NCBI GenBank assembly: GCA_002367355.1 | Contig: DFBQ01000015.1 | Location: forward strand, 20,172 to 25,277 | Origin: Deltaproteobacteria bacterium UBA3076 | GTDB taxonomy: Bacteria > Desulfobacterota > Dissulfuribacteria > Dissulfuribacterales > UBA3076 | Direction: 5' to 3' | Length of the DNA stretch: 5,106 nt | Shown: piece after piece, positions 4,376-5,106 of the stretch | Layout: every line of letters starts with the position of its first letter | How positions within the stretch are numbered: the first letter of the stretch is position 1 | Made by a program: the position numbers and the translations under genes | Notes under the pieces: model-generated | Seen by the model: only the letters and a program-made list of their open reading frames with translations | What the model was told of the DNA's origin: nothing | Database searches by the model: none

Positions 4376-5106
4376 TTATCCGGGCTCTAAAGTTGCAAAT
4401 CGAAAACCCAAAATAATCATGGGGGACTTACAGCACGGACATTTAAAAAAAGGCCTTGGACGAGGGGCAAACTCCATAATCCGGACGTGCAGAATCAGTT
4501 GCACCAAAAACAGCAGTTTTTTCGCGTTGCTGTGGAGAAAACCATAGTCTCTCACTCTTCGAAACCCTTTAGGGAGTATGTGCTGCATGAGGAGGTGCAG
4601 AAAATCTTCCCCTTTGAGCGTACGATATTTTGTATCACCGGTACTACTTTCGACATATCTAAAAGTCACCTGACCATTTTGGTTGGAAACAATATTGTTT
4701 TCACTGATCACACCACGATACAAATATCTTGAAAGGTATTTCAATGCGGTGATTCCCTTACCAACACGAGTGCAATCAACGATCCATTTATGAGGGACTT
4801 TAGGTATAGGAAATCCGGCATCATTTAAGGCTGCCAAAAAGCGTTCTCGAAAGACGATTGCCAGTGCTTTTTGGTTGAATAGATATTTCCCCTTTTTCTT
4901 TTTCCATTGACGTCTGGACTTATCGATGCCACCACCTGGAATAACGACATGGATGTGAGGGTGGTAATCCAGTTTTCTGCTATGAGTCTGCAATACCATA
5001 GTCATACCAATTTCTGCGCCCAGGTGTTTTGGATTCAAACCAAAATCCTTGAGAGTGCAGGAAACACAATTAAAAAAGAGGGAATAAATCTCTTTTTGAT
5101 GTTGCC
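4153..5106 (-). mobile_element. IS91-family insertion sequence, partial (continues past the right edge)
   Basis: The element is defined by its Y2 transposase (4376-5106) and the non-coding terminus after it. The left boundary is inferred. The tetranucleotide CAAG (4149-4152), a known IS91 target (CAAG or GAAC, from memory), directly follows the GTTGGAC core of the preceding site, so the element may start at 4153. IS91 relatives move by rolling-circle transposition, leave no target duplication and lack classical terminal inverted repeats, so the boundary cannot be proved here. Confidence 0.6.
4376..5106 (-). CDS. IS91-family Y2 (HUH) rolling-circle transposase, C-terminal part
   Basis: The enzyme nicks single-stranded DNA at the element's ends and drives rolling-circle transposition. 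The frame is open from the window edge, and residues before the internal TTG at 5038 (SLFFNCVSCTLKDFG) match the family, so that TTG is not a start and the true start lies beyond 5106. Motifs in order are the metal-binding HUH in LDYHPHIHVVIPGGG, then WKKKKGKYLFN, HKWIVDC, and the catalytic tyrosine pair four residues apart in LKYLSRYLYRG. Next come TLKGEDF and LPKGFRRVRDYGFLH, and near the end CPCCKSPM, a probable zinc ligand cluster. No frameshift or stop interrupts the visible 243 codons and the C-terminus has normal length, so the element may be active. The amino-terminal zinc finger expected in full-length members (about 300-400 aa) is outside the window. Confidence 0.93.
   Translation of the reverse strand, partial: QHQKEIYSLFFNCVSCTLKDFGLNPKHLGAEIGMTMVLQTHSRKLDYHPHIHVVIPGGGIDKSRRQWKKKKGKYLFNQKALAIVFRERFLAALNDAGFPIPKVPHKWIVDCTRVGKGITALKYLSRYLYRGVISENNIVSNQNGQVTFRYVESSTGDTKYRTLKGEDFLHLLMQHILPKGFRRVRDYGFLHSNAKKLLFLVQLILHVRIMEFAPRPRPFFKCPCCKSPMIILGFRFATLEPG

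Noticed and set aside
4487..4732. Plus-strand open frame of 81 codons
   Set aside because: It is antisense to the conserved Y2-motif region of the transposase.

Overview
The window looks like a piece of a chromosomal (sedentary-type) integron from an AT-rich, probably Gram-negative bacterium, bounded on the right by an IS91-family insertion sequence. The case rests on layout. The 5' part of a tyrosine recombinase of the integron-integrase type lies on the minus strand at the left edge. To its right, plus-strand genes are separated by GC-rich imperfect palindromes carrying RYYYAAC/GTTRRRY-like core sites, as gene cassettes with attC sites are. The host cannot be named. The integrase architecture (an extra N-terminal SAM-like domain and a linker) and the IS91 transposase recall, from memory, Desulfobacterota, anammox planctomycetes and sulfur-oxidising Gammaproteobacteria. 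Lipoprotein signal peptides without Asp at +2 fit an outer-membrane-bearing cell.

Left to right. 1-515 (minus) is a partial integrase with no ATG in its own frame; an out-of-frame ATG at 528-526 suggests a frameshift or an unusual start. 516-1016 has no gene. It holds a candidate attI core (GTTAGAT, 600-606) and a dense GC-rich hairpin cluster (696-846) closed by a perfect 13-bp inverted repeat. 1017-1658 and 1706-2422 (plus) are two tandem paralogous lipoproteins, each with a good ribosome binding site. 2475-2569 is a convincing attC-like site. 2560-2765 is a second multi-hairpin GC-rich structure, again closed by a perfect 13-bp inverted repeat and ending at a GTTATCT core. 2794-4089 (plus) is a six-helix membrane protein with a C-terminal ankyrin-repeat domain, apparently a cassette gene, followed by an attC-like hairpin ending in GTTGGAC (4143-4149). 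4153-5106 is the end of an IS91-family element, with its Y2 HUH transposase (minus) running off the right edge and two perfect palindromes in its non-coding terminus.

No metabolic pathway is visible. The two lipoproteins probably act together in the envelope, and the ankyrin protein probably couples a membrane domain to a cytoplasmic protein-binding surface. The most unusual parts are the two multibranched palindromic clusters, which are larger than ordinary attC sites, and the paralog pair with near-identical DNA blocks inside diverged genes.
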